Origin: Liolophura sinensis
Taxonomy: Eukaryota; Mollusca; Polyplacophora; Chitonida; Chitonidae
Direction: 5' to 3'
NCBI RefSeq assembly: GCF_032854445.1
Contig: NC_088295.1
Coordinates: forward strand, 84,240,644-84,304,643
DNA length: 64,000 nt
Numbering within the stretch: the first letter of the stretch is position 1; each line of letters opens with the position of its first letter. The notes beneath the pieces are model-generated. The model made no database searches, was not told the origin of the DNA, and worked only from the letters and a program-made list of their open reading frames with translations. This document shows positions 14,001-24,283 of the stretch, piece after piece. Made by a program: the position numbers and the translations under genes.

Positions 14001-17000
14001 GCGACGTTAGGTGTTTATCATATGCCACTATTACAATCTGTTTAGCGTTCCTGTCACAGTTTCTCACTTTAACTCTCTCAACATTGCTATATATTCCATT
14101 TGATACTACCATTCAGTTAAATTTTATCATAAACTCGACCTTGTCCATAACACATAAGACATCTGAACAGCATTTCTTACTGTAAAGGAAATGTTAGGAT
14201 AAAAGTACATTTCGCAAGTACATATATAACTGCATCATAACGAGTCATCCTGTTGTGATTGAATTTTTCATTAATTTGTAGATTTGTATGCCCCGTGACA
14301 TTGTTTTCTTATAATTTCACTCTCTAGTAATATTTGCTGTGTTTGAAATGCTAGCTTTATGTCAACTAACCAGTCACCCCGAAATCAGGTATTCATGTGA
14401 GAGCCCTGAGTAAATAATCACACGTGTAGGCGTTGTGCACACTAGACATATCTAAACATTCTTCTGTGTGCCGACAAAACAAAAAACATCGAGATAAACA
14501 TGGTCAAATCTGCCATATCCCCTGGCTTAGTCGGGCATTGCTGGTTGGAAAGCCTTTTGACCGATAATCTCGCCAAAGTGCCCCTTTCATGGATATACGT
14601 AGTTCCAGCAGCATTTGGAGTAAAAGAGAAATGGCTTGACCACCTTAATATCTTATTCTGATTTTCTCCCACTGGGTCACTTGAAACAGTATGTCTGTTG
14701 TTAGATTTGTCTGTAATTGTCGTGTCCTTATCGAAGGTTCTATATAAATCCAAAGGTTTTAGTAAAACCTTGACAAACGATGCTGTTTTACACCATTCAA
14801 GCTGATAGGTTATCTGGACGGTTTAAATTCAATGACAAAAGCGATGCATGTCTGCGTTATGTGTGGTTTTTAGGGTGTCACGTAAATATATGTATTTCCT
14901 CCGTCTTTTAAAACACATAAAAAGTCAACTGAAGGGTAATATATGCCAGCTGTTTAAACATGATCGAATCCTTTCATGTATTATTTTATGATTTACTGAA
15001 TTCCATATCAGAAGGAAAGAACATTTTTCTGCAGTACTGCTACACTCCACTGGGCTTGCAGCTCCCGAAAAGTTTTCAGGTCTCCTACTTTAATACATTT
15101 TTAACGGAATTGTATTATGCTGGTAACCACTAAACTAGAACATCAGTTTCTAATTTATCTTTTTAAATAAGGGGTCTAACGACCCAACAGTTGCGCTTTC
15201 CATTTGCTTGTGGGACAGAACGAATAATGTGGCAGTGAAGAAGCTTCCACAAGGGAGGGGTTTGTATTTATTCGAAAATCTCCAAGCACACTGAACTGAT
15301 CCAGCCTGGCTGCCATATGCCGATACGAGTGATGGCAAATAGCGCTGGTGCGTGCCCCACATTGCACCGAACTGTGGCAGTGGTGTATGCCTGGGCGGTC
15401 TCCTCCGCTGAGGGTTATTGTAATGTTCTGATCAATACATAACACGGTTAGATTCGCATATCTTGCATTCGTCGGTGTGTTTGAGAAATAGGATTTTAAT
15501 CGACGAACCCATGTCGAGCTCATACGAGTTTTGATCAAAATATTTGGAAACTCGTATACGTGAATGGAAAGTGGTTGCCGCGGCCAGAACATTTGTCCAC
15601 TCCACCCTTATAGGGATTTCCTAGCAATGTTTTCTTAAATAAAATACAACAAGTTCTCTGATGTTTAGCCCCAAATGAACATGACGTCCGTCACAAAAAC
15701 CAAATGTCTCGCCAAAGATCCAAGGGAGAGAACATTTCATCACCATATTTTCTCATCACATGTTAATGGTTTATGAATCTATCTAAGCTTCAATTTAAAT
15801 TAGCTTTGATATAACGTGACATCCACCGTTCACATAACAAATTGTTTACCTCTCACTCAGGTTCCACCTATGTTTTACTTTTAAACTAAGATTTGTCGCA
15901 AGCTGCAGGTAATATAACTTAATTGATTATCCAGTTGTCAATGTTTGATGTCGATGATGTGAAATCGCCAACCCTAATATTTCGTGCTCAGATCTTGTGA
16001 AGACAGAAATCCACGAAAGGCAATAAGGTCCGTGTCGGTGGGGACAGGCAGTGAGACTCTAGCGGATGACCGTTGCACTTGCCGAACAAATACAGCCAAG
16101 GAAAAATGTTTGGTGCAAAATCGTGCTATTCGTTCGATGAGCCTAAGTTAGTGGCGACCAGACACGCCAGGCTGTTTACTTCTGTGATTTGGTGCCAAGT
16201 CCCGCCCTTGGCCTTTGACCTCTGCATCGCGCCAAAACAATTAGTGCAATCAACGCAGAGGGCTGCTTCCACTTCCGCCAAATTATTATTAATTTATAAG
16301 CCGAAACTGATATGGAATTAATGGAAGTACTAAAGGGAAATACCTGTAAAAACCGGAGTAGGGATAACTAAATAGACCACTTAAGACTTAAGACTTAAAA
16401 CATACTTTCAATTTTTGTGAACATTTAGGAACTTTTACGTCACATCGTCACATTTACGTCAATGTTTCCAACTCTTCAAAATTGAATGTTGGAAAAATCT
16501 TTTTACCCATGAGTTAAAGATCACTAAAATAAAATTCCTTTGTTCTTGTGTACATGAGGAAAAAAAGTGATGTGACGTCAGAGTTCCTATATACCGTCTT
16601 TCAAGATTCTTTAAAAAATCCGAAAAAAATAAATGAAAGCATTTTACGCATTGTTTTCAGTTATCTGTATGATGAATCTTACTTCACATTTTAGCTTTCT
16701 TTTACTTTAAATGAACAATTATAAGCATCATATAGTATATGTAAAAAGTTAGCATCTCAGTAAAAGCACTGTTGAGGCCGTGGTTAAGTCTGCACTTATA
16801 TTAACTTAAATTGTCTTTGTTTATTGGAACGTAGGTTTTAACAAAGGCGGCCACTTGTGTCCTAGCTCAACGAAGAATGTTATTTTACCACATAGTATCA
16901 CAATTTTCACTGATCCAGATGTTTCTAGCCCGAACACGTCGTCATTGCAAGACTGTGGCGAACTTCTGTTCTTGCTATTAACCGCAGACCTTCATTCATC

Positions 17001-20000
17001 TTTTTGTGTTCTTTCAGGGTTTAGCTTTTCCTGATTAGGTGGCGACTACTTTGTTTTATTATCGATATTATTTTCAGTTATTTTGACTTCATAAACTTGA
17101 TGACATATGACTTTCATGGAAGTTGGGAGAAGAAGCTGGGTATACACGCAGCGCTCTACCCAAGGAAGGATGAGGTTGACACACCCGCCGGCAAACTAAA
17201 CGTGGTAAGCAGATGTGACACATAATGTACAGTGATGAGGTGCCCCCCCCCCCCCTCACGCTGGTTTTCTAGCTACATAGATGTGTTGATTTTGTTGTTC
17301 ACCACGCACTACTTGTAACGTCTACTTTTTGCAGTTATTTGAAGACGAATCTGGGGATCCCGCTCTTGTGATACCTACATTAGTTTATGATTGTTATACT
17401 ATAGGGAAATCTTGCAAGTGGTGGTTGTATTTCACTTATGTTTAATTAATAACTGTGCGTTATTTTCAATGTAACGAAATCAACACAAACCTTATACATA
17501 TATATGTATATATGATTTCAGACCATGTTTTAAAGACCAATGGTGATATACCACATTGATCAGCAATTGCAAAATAAGCGTCTAAAACTAATTCATTGAT
17601 GTAAATATTAGTATGACAATCGTACGATCATCAGATTTTTGAGGACGTCCACCTTTCAGGACTGGGCTGTTCGTCGCTTCATCGAGCTCGGAGCACCTTC
17701 CGAGAAGCTGATCCTAGGGATACCGCTGTATGGCCGGTCTTTTCAGCTGTGTGGTAATGACGTAAAGCCCGGCTCTAAGGCTTGCGGGGGAGGCCGGCGA
17801 GGGCCATTCACCAAGGAGAAAGGTTTTCTGGCTTACTACGAGGTAAGGTGAAGGAATGGTGAATGGAAACGTCTTGTTTGGAACATTTTAGAATGGATGA
17901 ATACTAGACGAAAACTTGTCGTTCATTTTAAACGTCCGATGTGTTGACCCACCCGTTGAATGATTTATATTCATCATATTTTTTCAGCACACACTGTATA
18001 CTAGCGTAGATGTGTTCTCAAGACGTGAGTTTTTTCCGGAATGTCCGGTTTTCTCCCACAATAATGATGGTCGCCGTCGTATAAGTAAAATATTCTTGAG
18101 TAGGCCCCTGCATCGCAAAGCACCAAGCAAATAAATAATTAATGGAAAGACTTCTCAAGAAAATATCTTATCATATTGTTTTCAGTAACTTATTAATAGG
18201 ATGTTAAAAGAACTGAAAGAGATTGTAGGACGTGGACAAATTTACATTCAAGTTCACATGGCAATAGAGAATAATTAACACATCTTGTGTAAAACATTCA
18301 TCACTCAACACTGTGGAAATGACCTTACAGATTGTCCGCAGTTTCCAGGACGGATGGGTCAGGGAATGGGACAACGAACACATGGCCCCTTATGCCTACA
18401 GTACACGTGAAAAACAGTGGGTCGGCTATGACGACATGGAAAGTATATACCATAAGGTAATGGCAAATTGCACAACGACATGGAAGGTATACAGCGTACA
18501 ATAGGGGAAATTATCTTATCACAATTATGTATTGATCTTAAACAGAAACGGGTGTCTGTGGAGGCACGAAGCGATGGCATTGTGTGTTTTTTCATGCCAT
18601 CCTGTCATCGCTTTGTGCCATCGTGCTATTGCTTCGCATCATCCTGACATGGCTTCGTGCCATTGTCGAACGATGGTATGATTGTACGATGATGGCCTTA
18701 TCTGGCTACCATAGTTGTCACTTTACTAGCCTTTAACCATTCATATGTTTCTTAAATAGTTGTTTCCTTTTTCTTGCTCGCAACCACATATAATCAGCCT
18801 ACAATTTGTCCTATTTTGCGAGTTGAAGTATAAATCCTTTTATGACCAGTAATCGTTTTATGACCTGCACGTCGTTTATTTCATGTTTAATGTTTTAATG
18901 ATATTTAACCAATGTTCATAACATGGATGGCCGCTATGGACTGTAGTTGTAGCAGATATGGTGCATGATATAGTTTGACAGACAGATGCGTGCAAATGAG
19001 CGATCGTATCTCGGAATTAAAAAATACTTCAGAAAAAAATAATTTTCAAATCAAAACTTCAATTCTTTAACAAAAACCTTTCATTTTGTGTCTCTTCGTA
19101 TAAACCACTAGGGAATATGTATTATATCTGTAAACCAGTTCAAATTTGTGGGTTTCAAGCCTTCGGTTAAAAGGGATGATATATCTGTTAGGATCATTAT
19201 TATTCTCAACGTCCCATTTCTAGCGAATACTCTCTGTAGTAATCTTAAGGCACGTTTGGGCCGAATCACTAACATGACTTGAGGATCATATATGATTTTA
19301 GAAAAAAGCCTTTTAATAGATACTTGTCTAAAAGACATGAATCTGTTGACATCAGAATAGTGCGTGTGTTTTCTCCATCACCTTTTCCAAAATTACATTG
19401 TTGATAAAACGTGCTTAATCGGCCTTGCAACATTCTATTAGGCGTTAGATGAAAGATACATATCCAAGAACTTCGGTACTTCATGACAATATGTCATTTT
19501 TACTGGAATGTGGCACGTCATATGTGATTTGGTTTAAACATTTAGTCGTCAGCCTCTTGACCAATTTTACTTTTCAGTTCGACTGCAAGTATATATAGAT
19601 TAGAGAGTGCGTATTTTAAATAGTTTTATGAAAACTTGAAGAGACCGTATCTCGTTTGGAAATAACCCCAGAGACATTTGGGATAACATTATTCGATTGC
19701 AAAGATACAACACTGATTCAACCAGAAATGAGCTAGGTTATCGCACTGGAAGAACAATGTTTATCCACCAGTCACTAATAAATTCCCCAAAAGGTGTTTT
19801 AAAAATAAAATAATGAAACCTATACATTATTAGTAGTCTGTTTTTGTGGTGCTGTCAACTTGATTTTTAGTCATTTTAGTGATTTTTGCTTAGCATGCAG
19901 GCGACAATTATTTATATAAGTACATGTAAATGTAATGGTGAGTATACATTTTCAATTATACTAGTTTAGAAAATAGCTGTAAGCACTTCAGAGTCTCTCT

Positions 20001-23000
20001 CCGTAAAAGCCTTTCCATGACGCAAAGTTTACACTTTCATTTACAGTTAAATGTACATGTATATAAAGTATCTTTGACACAGTGATTGATGAGAAATATT
20101 CATGTCTTTATGGCACATCACCAAATATAAATCGCAAGTAAAGGTAACTTAGTCAAATACGTAGGGGGTCCTGTACACTGAAATGTGCCTAATCTGAATT
20201 CTGTCCGCTGCTGTAGGCCATGTACGTGAAGAGTCACAAGCTGGGAGGGGCGATGGTCTGGGCTCTGGACTTGGATGACTTCGCTAACATAGCTACTGAG
20301 GGGATGAACTACCCGCTGATGAGGACGATCAACGACGTGCTGTGGGACGACTTCCTCGTACCTCAGACTCCCATACCAGAACAGGTAACAGCTGATCAAA
20401 TATGATAAAACCAAATAAGCAGATAATGACGTTGTTGGTGAAGTACATTAGCATTCCATCACCTAGGCCTTGTAACCTGTACTTCTTTTCTGTTTCACTT
20501 AAGTATATTAATATACTTGTAGTTCCTTCCTCTTGACTGCATATGCCTCTCATAAGTGTACTTACATTTATTCTTTTCCCGATACTATGTTTCCACCATC
20601 CTTTGATCTCACTTTTCTCATACTATAGCCAAAGTTAAAACTACACAAATCTAATTATTTTATTAGTATTAAGCATGGAAAATAAACATGTTGTCCCTAA
20701 GCAATCTGAGATTTTTATTAACATTACTTTATTTGGTCAAAGCAGCCATAATTAATATTGGAGTATTATGTTCTTTTCCTGCCTGTTCAGACATAAAGCT
20801 ATCTGCCATGATTGGATAATTGTTTAAGCTATTTCACCATATTTTTTCTCTGCCTTTGTATAACAATGGCACAATGGTTAACATTTGTTTGGTAATAAAC
20901 ATTTTCCAGACATGTTTCCATGACAGCTGTTTCTACAATTTGTTAACGCCTTTTGTAGGAAACAAAGTGAAATTACAACCGTTGCCTGGATACCGAAAAT
21001 GCAATAACCTTCTGATTATTTCCAAGGCTAAGCTGCAAGGTTGAAATGTTGTACATGAAATACATGTAGATGTGTTTTTGATGTATGCCTTTCATTAATG
21101 ACCCTCCGTTTGAAAATACCTTCGCTGAGAACTTCAAACTTTTATGAAGGACGGAGATCAAATCGCAAATGTCTAAGTCAGAGTTTTTAGGCCTGGGTAC
21201 TTTTGACGCAGACAAGCCTCTGTTTTTTTCACCGAATTCGTTGTAGTAATTATCAACATACCGTGGATAAGATGGAGGCAGAGGATCAAGGCTGGTTTGG
21301 TTTACCGCTCGCCAAAAGCCTGCCCAGTTAGCATGCACTTCACAATTCACACCATGCTAATATTGATAGGTCGTGTCGTTACGGCTCCTCTGCGGAAGTT
21401 CGGGTTTGTGTGTGAGGCAATCGTATTTGCACAAAGTCAAATTAGCAGGAAAATATGACCGGGTTAACGTGTGCCTGATACTAGTACAGCTGTGTTGACC
21501 CCGTACATTTCCTGTAAATACTTCGTGAAAATTGAAATATTCTCATAATATGCAATAAAACAATTTTAAATTTGTGTCTGTTTTTTTGCATGGAATACTT
21601 TCAGATAAGTACAGTAAACATGATACGAACTACAGGTAACCGGTCACGAATCGATCAGTCAACTTACTCACCATCAGGAGACGGACACACCACCCATAAA
21701 CCGCGCCTAACGACATCTGAAAGACGAACAATCGCGCCAACGACAAGACGAACGACACAGCGACCAACTACATCAACAACGCGCCGCGCGTCGAGAGTGA
21801 CATCGAGAAGAAACCCATACACACCTCCAAAACCCAGGGCGACGCGGAAACCTGTGCGCAGAACGATGTCAACAAGAAGGACGACAACAGGACTTACCAG
21901 ACGAGTTCATCATTGGTTTACCACTGCTGTAACTGTGAAACCATCTAGTCGCCACCGAACTACGCCCACAACCAGGTTTACCACTCCTGTGACTGGGAAA
22001 TCATCGAGTCGCCATCAAACTACGCTCACAACCAGGTTTACCACTCCTGTGACTGGGAAACCATCGAGTCGCCACCGAACTACGCCTACACCCAGGTTTA
22101 CCATGGTTTTAACTGGACAACCGTCTAGTCGTCACCGGACCATGTCCACAACCAGGTCCACCACGGCAGTGACTGGGCAACCGTCCAGTCGTCATCGGAC
22201 CATGTCCACAACCAGGTTACCTCGACAAGAAACTACTACGCGCACACCATCGACCCGCGAAAAGACAACTAGACGGAAATCTACGAGGATAAACACAACG
22301 CGGAGAACGACAGAATCACCTAAGCCTACAGAACATATGGTCATTCGAGTGTCTGGACACGGTCAACGAAAAGGTACACAGAAGAGTTCCAGGGTGAGAA
22401 TTTCACCAAGAACACCGACGCCCGTGACGGTAGCTACTACATCGAGGAAGACACGAAGACCTGCAATACCAACAAATATTCGCAAACACGCAACGTCCAA
22501 ATCAGGGATGACAACACGATCAACACCGACACGGCCCACGCGTAAGTTGGACGCCAAAAGAAATTTACGACCATTTACCACAATCAAACCACCACACAGG
22601 ACAACGTGGAATTGGTGGTATAGGTCACACAAAACAGACGCTCAGACGAGAAAACGCATCAGCACTACAACAACACCTGTAACAAGAGTGAGCCCTAGCA
22701 CAAAGTCAACCCGACCTTCCAGATGGCAATTAGCAACTATTAGTGTCAAAAATAAAACACTGGACTACAAAATACAAAATGTTCACGAAGGCGGGAAGCA
22801 ACACGGGACGACAACACCTTGTATCGTAGTGCAGGTTCAAGAAAAGATTGAGAAACGACCCATTTCAGAAAGAATTGCGCCTCCTCAGTTTCCTTCGTGG
22901 TCAACAAAAAGTCCATTTACAGCGAAAGAAACGGAGTCAGGTAACTAAACCTTTATTGTGTATATTCAGCTTTCTTTCGTTTTCAAAGCATCACTAACCA

Positions 23001-23327
23001 CCACGGAACAGTATAGTGTAGATGTCAATGTAATCAAAACCCATAAGCAAGTTTCATTTCTCTTGGCTTCGGATAACTTATTTCGGTTATTAAAGTTATT
23101 AAAGTTATTAAAATCATGTTTTTATTTACTCTTTGATGTGTTTTATGTTCCCAGACTTCATGTGTCCATCGATATTTGGTATTTATGCGGATCCCGACGA
23201 CTGCGTGAGTTTCTTCCAGTGTGTTTGGTTTGTTCCCTTCCACTACACGTGTGGCCCTGGTACAGCGTGGAATGACCCCTTGAAGGTGTGTGATTGGCCT
23301 GACAATGTTAACTGTGCAGTGTTGTAG
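4989..23327 (+). CDS. Secreted GH18 chitinase with Thr/Arg-rich linker and CBM14 domain (whole gene)
   Basis: Ten coding exons join in frame: 4989-5091, 7368-7553, 7810-8066, 11736-11860, 17078-17204, 17660-17842, 18331-18456, 20217-20384, 21605-22940, 23155-23327. They total 2784 nt, giving 927 aa plus TAG. All introns are GT-AG. Residues 1 to about 26 are a signal peptide. Residues about 40-405 are the glycosyl hydrolase 18 barrel, with D155-G-L-D158-L-D160-W-E162 (E162 the proton donor), M232-T-Y234-D235 and W384, all expected for an active enzyme that hydrolyses beta-1,4-GlcNAc bonds in chitin. Residues about 426-870 are a low-complexity linker, probably heavily O-glycosylated. Residues 874-924 are a canonical six-Cys CBM14. 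The protein should be secreted and act on extracellular chitin. The order GH18, linker, CBM14 matches metazoan chitinases. It converges on the chitin-binding gene at 24284-29020. Poly(A) signal candidate at 24097. Very sure of the family; the first linker residues and the leader exon are less certain. Confidence 0.95.
5092..7367 (+). other. Chitinase intron 1
   Basis: 2.3 kb with no recognised exon, RNA gene or repeat family. The stretch before 7367 is AT-rich and leads into a good pyrimidine tract. Confidence 0.6.
7368..7553 (+). CDS. Chitinase exon 2: start of GH18 barrel
   Basis: Acceptor TTTCCCCAG, donor GTAAGT. It encodes the first barrel strand, YKVVCYHTNWSQYR, and the second, ICTHIIYSFAKID, hallmark N-terminal GH18 segments. 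C44 and C69 correspond to the first conserved disulfide of the family. Phase 1 on both sides. Confidence 0.95.
7629..7700 (-). repeat. Fragment of an interspersed repeat (GTTTAACGTCACATCG type)
   Basis: The block GGTTTAACGTCACATCGACAATATTTAGCCACATGGTGGCG recurs in degraded form at 29446-29515 and 58380-58420. I associate it with molluscan interspersed repeats; strand assignment is arbitrary. It lies in chitinase intron 2. Confidence 0.5.
7810..8066 (+). CDS. Chitinase exon 3: catalytic motif
   Basis: Carries LLAVGGWNHGS (the SxGG-type strand 3 motif in relaxed form) and DGLDLDWEYP at residues 155-164, the complete DxxDxDxE active site. The catalytic Glu codon is at 8004-8006. Acceptor CTCTCACAG, donor GTGAGC, ends in phase 0. 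Confidence 0.97.
8067..11735 (+). other. Chitinase intron 3
   Basis: 3.7 kb. Holds a degenerate minisatellite (8256-8586), an inverted repeat (10564-10646) and a weak copy of the unnamed interspersed repeat (about 11205-11300). No missing chitinase exon is needed: exon 3 ends and exon 4 begins in phase 0. Confidence 0.6.
8256..8586 (+). repeat. Degenerate minisatellite in chitinase intron 3
   Basis: Roughly 40-bp units of the form (ATATATAGGTTCATCTAAGT)(CCATATCTAGG) repeat about eight times with many substitutions and small indels. It is visible as recurring GGTTCATCTAAG and GTCCATATCTA blocks. Confidence 0.75.
11736..11860 (+). CDS. Chitinase exon 4
   Basis: Encodes ELRQAFENEG...LLLSSAVGCGFKIIDSAYDVKRLAG (residues 183-223 plus two bases), the stretch between catalytic motif and strand 6 in GH18. 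Acceptor TTTGAATAG, donor GTAAGA. It carries an extra Cys in the AVGCG segment, where the family usually has a small non-Cys residue. Confidence 0.93.
11861..17077 (+). other. Chitinase intron 4
   Basis: 5.2 kb, the largest chitinase intron. It contains an unrecognised 138-codon antisense open frame at 15176-15592 and a possible trace of repeat block B at about 12125-12205. Nothing else could be supported. Confidence 0.55.
17078..17204 (+). CDS. Chitinase exon 5: MTYDFHG motif
   Basis: Encodes YFDFINLMTYDFHGSW followed by LYPRKDE, residues 224-266. The MxYD residues lie in the substrate cleft of GH18 enzymes. Acceptor TATTTTCAG, donor GTAAGC, phase 0 at its end. Confidence 0.96.
17660..17842 (+). 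CDS. Chitinase exon 6: GIPLYGRSF strand
   Basis: Encodes DWAVRRFIELGAPSEKL, LGIPLYGRSF and GPFTKEKGFLAYYE, residues 267-327, in the usual GH18 order. C297 and C308 lie in the loop after GRSF, where this family usually has no such pair. Acceptor CCTTTCAG, donor GTAAGG, phase 0 on both sides. Confidence 0.96.
18047..18141 (+). repeat. SINE type I fragment (3' part)
   Basis: Contains CGTCGTATAAGTAAAATATTC, CACCAAGCAAATAAATAA and the upstream TTCTCCCACAATAATG block, the 3' end of the same SINE as 37755-38011. It lies in chitinase intron 6. Confidence 0.75.
18331..18456 (+). CDS. Chitinase exon 7
   Basis: Encodes IVRSFQDGW and PYAYSTREKQWVGYDDMESI, residues 328-369. The WVGYDD segment is diagnostic. 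The usual Cys in the EIC segment at the exon 6/7 border is Val here (V329). Acceptor GACCTTACAG, donor GTAATG, phase 0. Confidence 0.94.
18457..20216 (+). other. Chitinase intron 7
   Basis: 1.8 kb. Near its start (18558-18665) short blocks of GCACGAAGCGATGGCA and their reverse complements occur several times, giving hairpin potential. The rest shows nothing I can name. Confidence 0.5.
20217..20384 (+). CDS. Chitinase exon 8: end of GH18 barrel
   Basis: Encodes KLGGAMVWALDLDDF, residues 377-391, the strand 8 motif with the conserved Trp (W384), then NYPLMRTIND. The Cys that normally follows DDF is absent (A395 at the position). Acceptor GCTGTAG, donor GTAACA. Confidence 0.95.
20385..21604 (+). 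other. Chitinase intron 8
   Basis: 1.2 kb with no recognised element. An antisense open frame (20973-21350) is present but has no recognisable similarity. Confidence 0.5.
21605..22940 (+). CDS. Chitinase exon 9: Thr/Arg-rich mucin-like linker
   Basis: One exon of 1336 nt encodes about 445 residues dominated by Thr, Arg, Ser, Pro and Lys. It has five 20-residue repeats (21914-22213, consensus RFTTPVTGKPSSRHRTTPTT). It is strongly basic, unlike the neutral Gln-rich linker of the gene at 39607. Only one Cys lies near its end (C831, in TTPCIVVQVQEK). Probably an O-glycosylated spacer that separates enzyme and CBM14. The acceptor at 21604 was chosen because phase 0 is required and the frame stays open; the donor is GTAACT. 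Confidence 0.85.
21914..22213 (+). repeat. Five 60-bp coding repeats in the chitinase linker
   Basis: Five adjacent units of exactly 60 bp (20 codons), beginning at 21914, 21974, 22034, 22094 and 22154. Each contains PSSRHR or SSSRHQ followed by TT/TM and a Pro/Ser-Thr segment. Units 4 and 5 share TGQPSSRHRTMSTT and are closest to each other, suggesting a recent duplication. Confidence 0.9.
23155..23327 (+). CDS. Chitinase exon 10: CBM14 domain and stop
   Basis: Encodes DFMCPSIFGIYADPDDC and onward. Six cysteines at residues 874, 887, 893, 903, 916 and 924 give the spacing C-12-C-5-C-9-C-12-C-7-C of a complete peritrophin-A/CBM14 module. Three residues follow before TAG. Acceptor TTTTATGTTCCCAG, joined in phase 1. 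Confidence 0.95.
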
Positions 23328-24096
23328 CCCAGAGTTAACGCTGGTAGAAGACTCAGCATGACAACAGCCAATCAGCATTATTTATTTTCTGGTGTGAGTT
23401 TGTAAATATTGCATATAAACCACTGTATCCATAACCTTGGTGACATAGCCACGCCCTCTCCGTCCGGTGGTTTGTGTGGCACTGCTGTACCAGATTCTCA
23501 CTGGACGTTTTTCGCCCTATTGAAATCCCCACACTCCTGGCTAGAATGAAGAGGTGGACATCGGCCAAGGATAATATGATACTGTGTGGCTCTGTTACCG
23601 TACGGACATGCAGTTTAGATTTTCGTCCGTTACAACAAACTGGCGGAGTAATACACGCACTACTATAGCATATAGCATATGTGAGCAATGTGAAAGACAG
23701 AGGCAACACACGTCTGGATTCTGTCTTGTGATTCGAACACAGAACAACAGGAAAAAGGCCGGTCATTAAATGGCAAGGAACTATTTCAGCAGGAAGACAG
23801 ATCATCTGTCGAATTTCATGTAAACTTGTAAACTGGCATTTAACTTTAAATCATCATTCCCAGTGAACTTTACTGAGAGAACAGACAATTTGCCATTTGA
23901 AGCCATGTGTGATTATGCCAGAAAGAGACATACACTGTATAATATGCCGTTCCAGCACACTGATGTTTGGAACCTAAACTTGATCAGATATGATCTGACC
24001 AATTTATACCATTTACATTATATGGTTGTGGTTTACAGTTCGTTGGCATTGGATCATTCTTCATTTAAAACATTGTACATTTAAATTCTGAACATA

Positions 24097-24102
24097 AATA
24101 AA
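24097..24102 (+). terminator. Candidate poly(A) signal of chitinase
   Basis: AATAAA about 770 bp after the chitinase stop, the first canonical hexamer I noticed downstream. An ATTAAA at 23765 is an alternative. Confidence 0.45.
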
Positions 24103-24266
24103 AAGCATAGATAATATTACTGTTATTATTAAAATATGTCTGGGTGAAACTGTGTTTATGCATGTCGTTTCTTAAAGCGTGCGTGTTTTTAATCGTTAAT
24201 CTTTTTGTATACACGTAAGCAAAAACAGACCACAGAATCTGAGGTGTGGCACAGCAGCACTATGGG

Positions 24267-24272
24267 TTTATT
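24267..24272 (-). terminator. Candidate poly(A) signal of the minus-strand chitin-binding gene
   Basis: AATAAA on the minus strand only 12 bp beyond the stop codon at 24284, giving a very short 3'UTR. The convergent chitinase signal is at 24097 on plus, so the transcripts would end without large overlap. Confidence 0.5.
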
Positions 24273-24283
24273 CGAAGGGTCAG

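Noticed and set aside
22363-22632. 89-codon minus-strand open frame
   Set aside because: Antisense shadow of the chitinase linker exon.
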